Shown here: piece after piece, positions 5,732-5,783 of the stretch
Numbering within the stretch: position 1 is the stretch's first letter
Layout: each line of letters begins with the position of its first letter
NCBI GenBank assembly: GCA_900549455.1
Contig: UROM01000111.1
Coordinates: 1-5,783 of the forward strand
DNA: 5,783 bases
Direction of reading: 5' to 3'
Source of the DNA: an uncultured Collinsella sp.
GTDB lineage: Bacteria > Actinomycetota > Coriobacteriia > Coriobacteriales > Coriobacteriaceae
Notes under the pieces: generated by a model
Databases searched by the model: none
The model's input: only the letters and a program-made list of their open reading frames with translations
What the model was told of the DNA's origin: nothing
Position numbers and translations under genes: made by a program

Positions 5732-5783
5732 GGGGGCGTAGCTCAGCTGGGAGAGCGCTTGACTGGCAGTCAAGAGGTCAGGG
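5732..5783 (+). tRNA. tRNA-Ala(GGC), 3' part beyond the window
   Basis: The cloverleaf can be followed from the 5' end. The acceptor strand GGGGGCG (5732-5738) is followed by TA and a D arm GCTC/GAGC (5741-5744, 5753-5756) with loop AGCTGGGA. The anticodon stem is CTTGA/TCAAG (5758-5762, 5770-5774) with loop CTGGCAG. The anticodon is GGC (5765-5767), which reads alanine codon GCC. The variable loop AGGTC and the first T-stem bases follow; the T loop and 3' acceptor strand lie past base 5783, so the truncation is only the window edge. Confidence 0.96.

Overview
The window looks like the left end of a draft contig from a high-GC Gram-positive bacterium. Most coding positions end in G or C, GTG is used as a start codon, and the GlgB and GlgP motifs are of the bacterial type. 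Gene content and style fit an Actinomycetota gut organism of the Coriobacteriia (Collinsella-like). That placement is an inference and was not tested. The first 47 bases are not genomic: they are an Illumina Nextera i5 adapter (P5 tail, 8-base index, Read 1 transposon end) left in the assembly, so glgP is cut by an artefact and not by a natural break.

Left half, minus strand: a two-gene glycogen cluster reads leftward. glgB (branching enzyme, about 1731-3974) is followed after a 94-base gap by glgP (glycogen phosphorylase, 1636 down to the adapter; N-terminal 529 residues only). GlgB makes the alpha-1,6 branches of glycogen and GlgP releases glucose-1-phosphate from chain ends, so the pair covers branching and mobilisation. 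GlgB is unusual in two ways: it has a Lys/Ala/Pro-rich histone-H1-like tail of about 72 residues, and the conserved His of GH13 region I is replaced by Gly.

Centre, 3975-4320: 346 bases without a convincing gene, between the divergent glgB and HAD genes. It holds three consecutive perfect inverted repeats just upstream of the glgB start (candidate structured 5' leader), a candidate leftward promoter, a perfect 10-6-10 palindrome with a consensus TTGACA -35 box at its centre, and further copies of the TGGTAAAAC half-site. It is probably a divergent, regulated control region.

Right half, plus strand: a HAD-superfamily hydrolase (4321-5010) and, 9 bases later, thiamine pyrophosphokinase (5020-5661) form a likely operon. 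One possible link is a HAD phosphatase that frees thiamine from thiamine monophosphate for the kinase. A tRNA-Ala(GGC) gene with its own promoter starts at 5732 and runs off the right edge.

I see no mobile element, CRISPR array or defence system. The features most worth a second look are the GlgB tail, the GlgB active-site substitution, the glgB leader hairpins and the operator-like palindrome.
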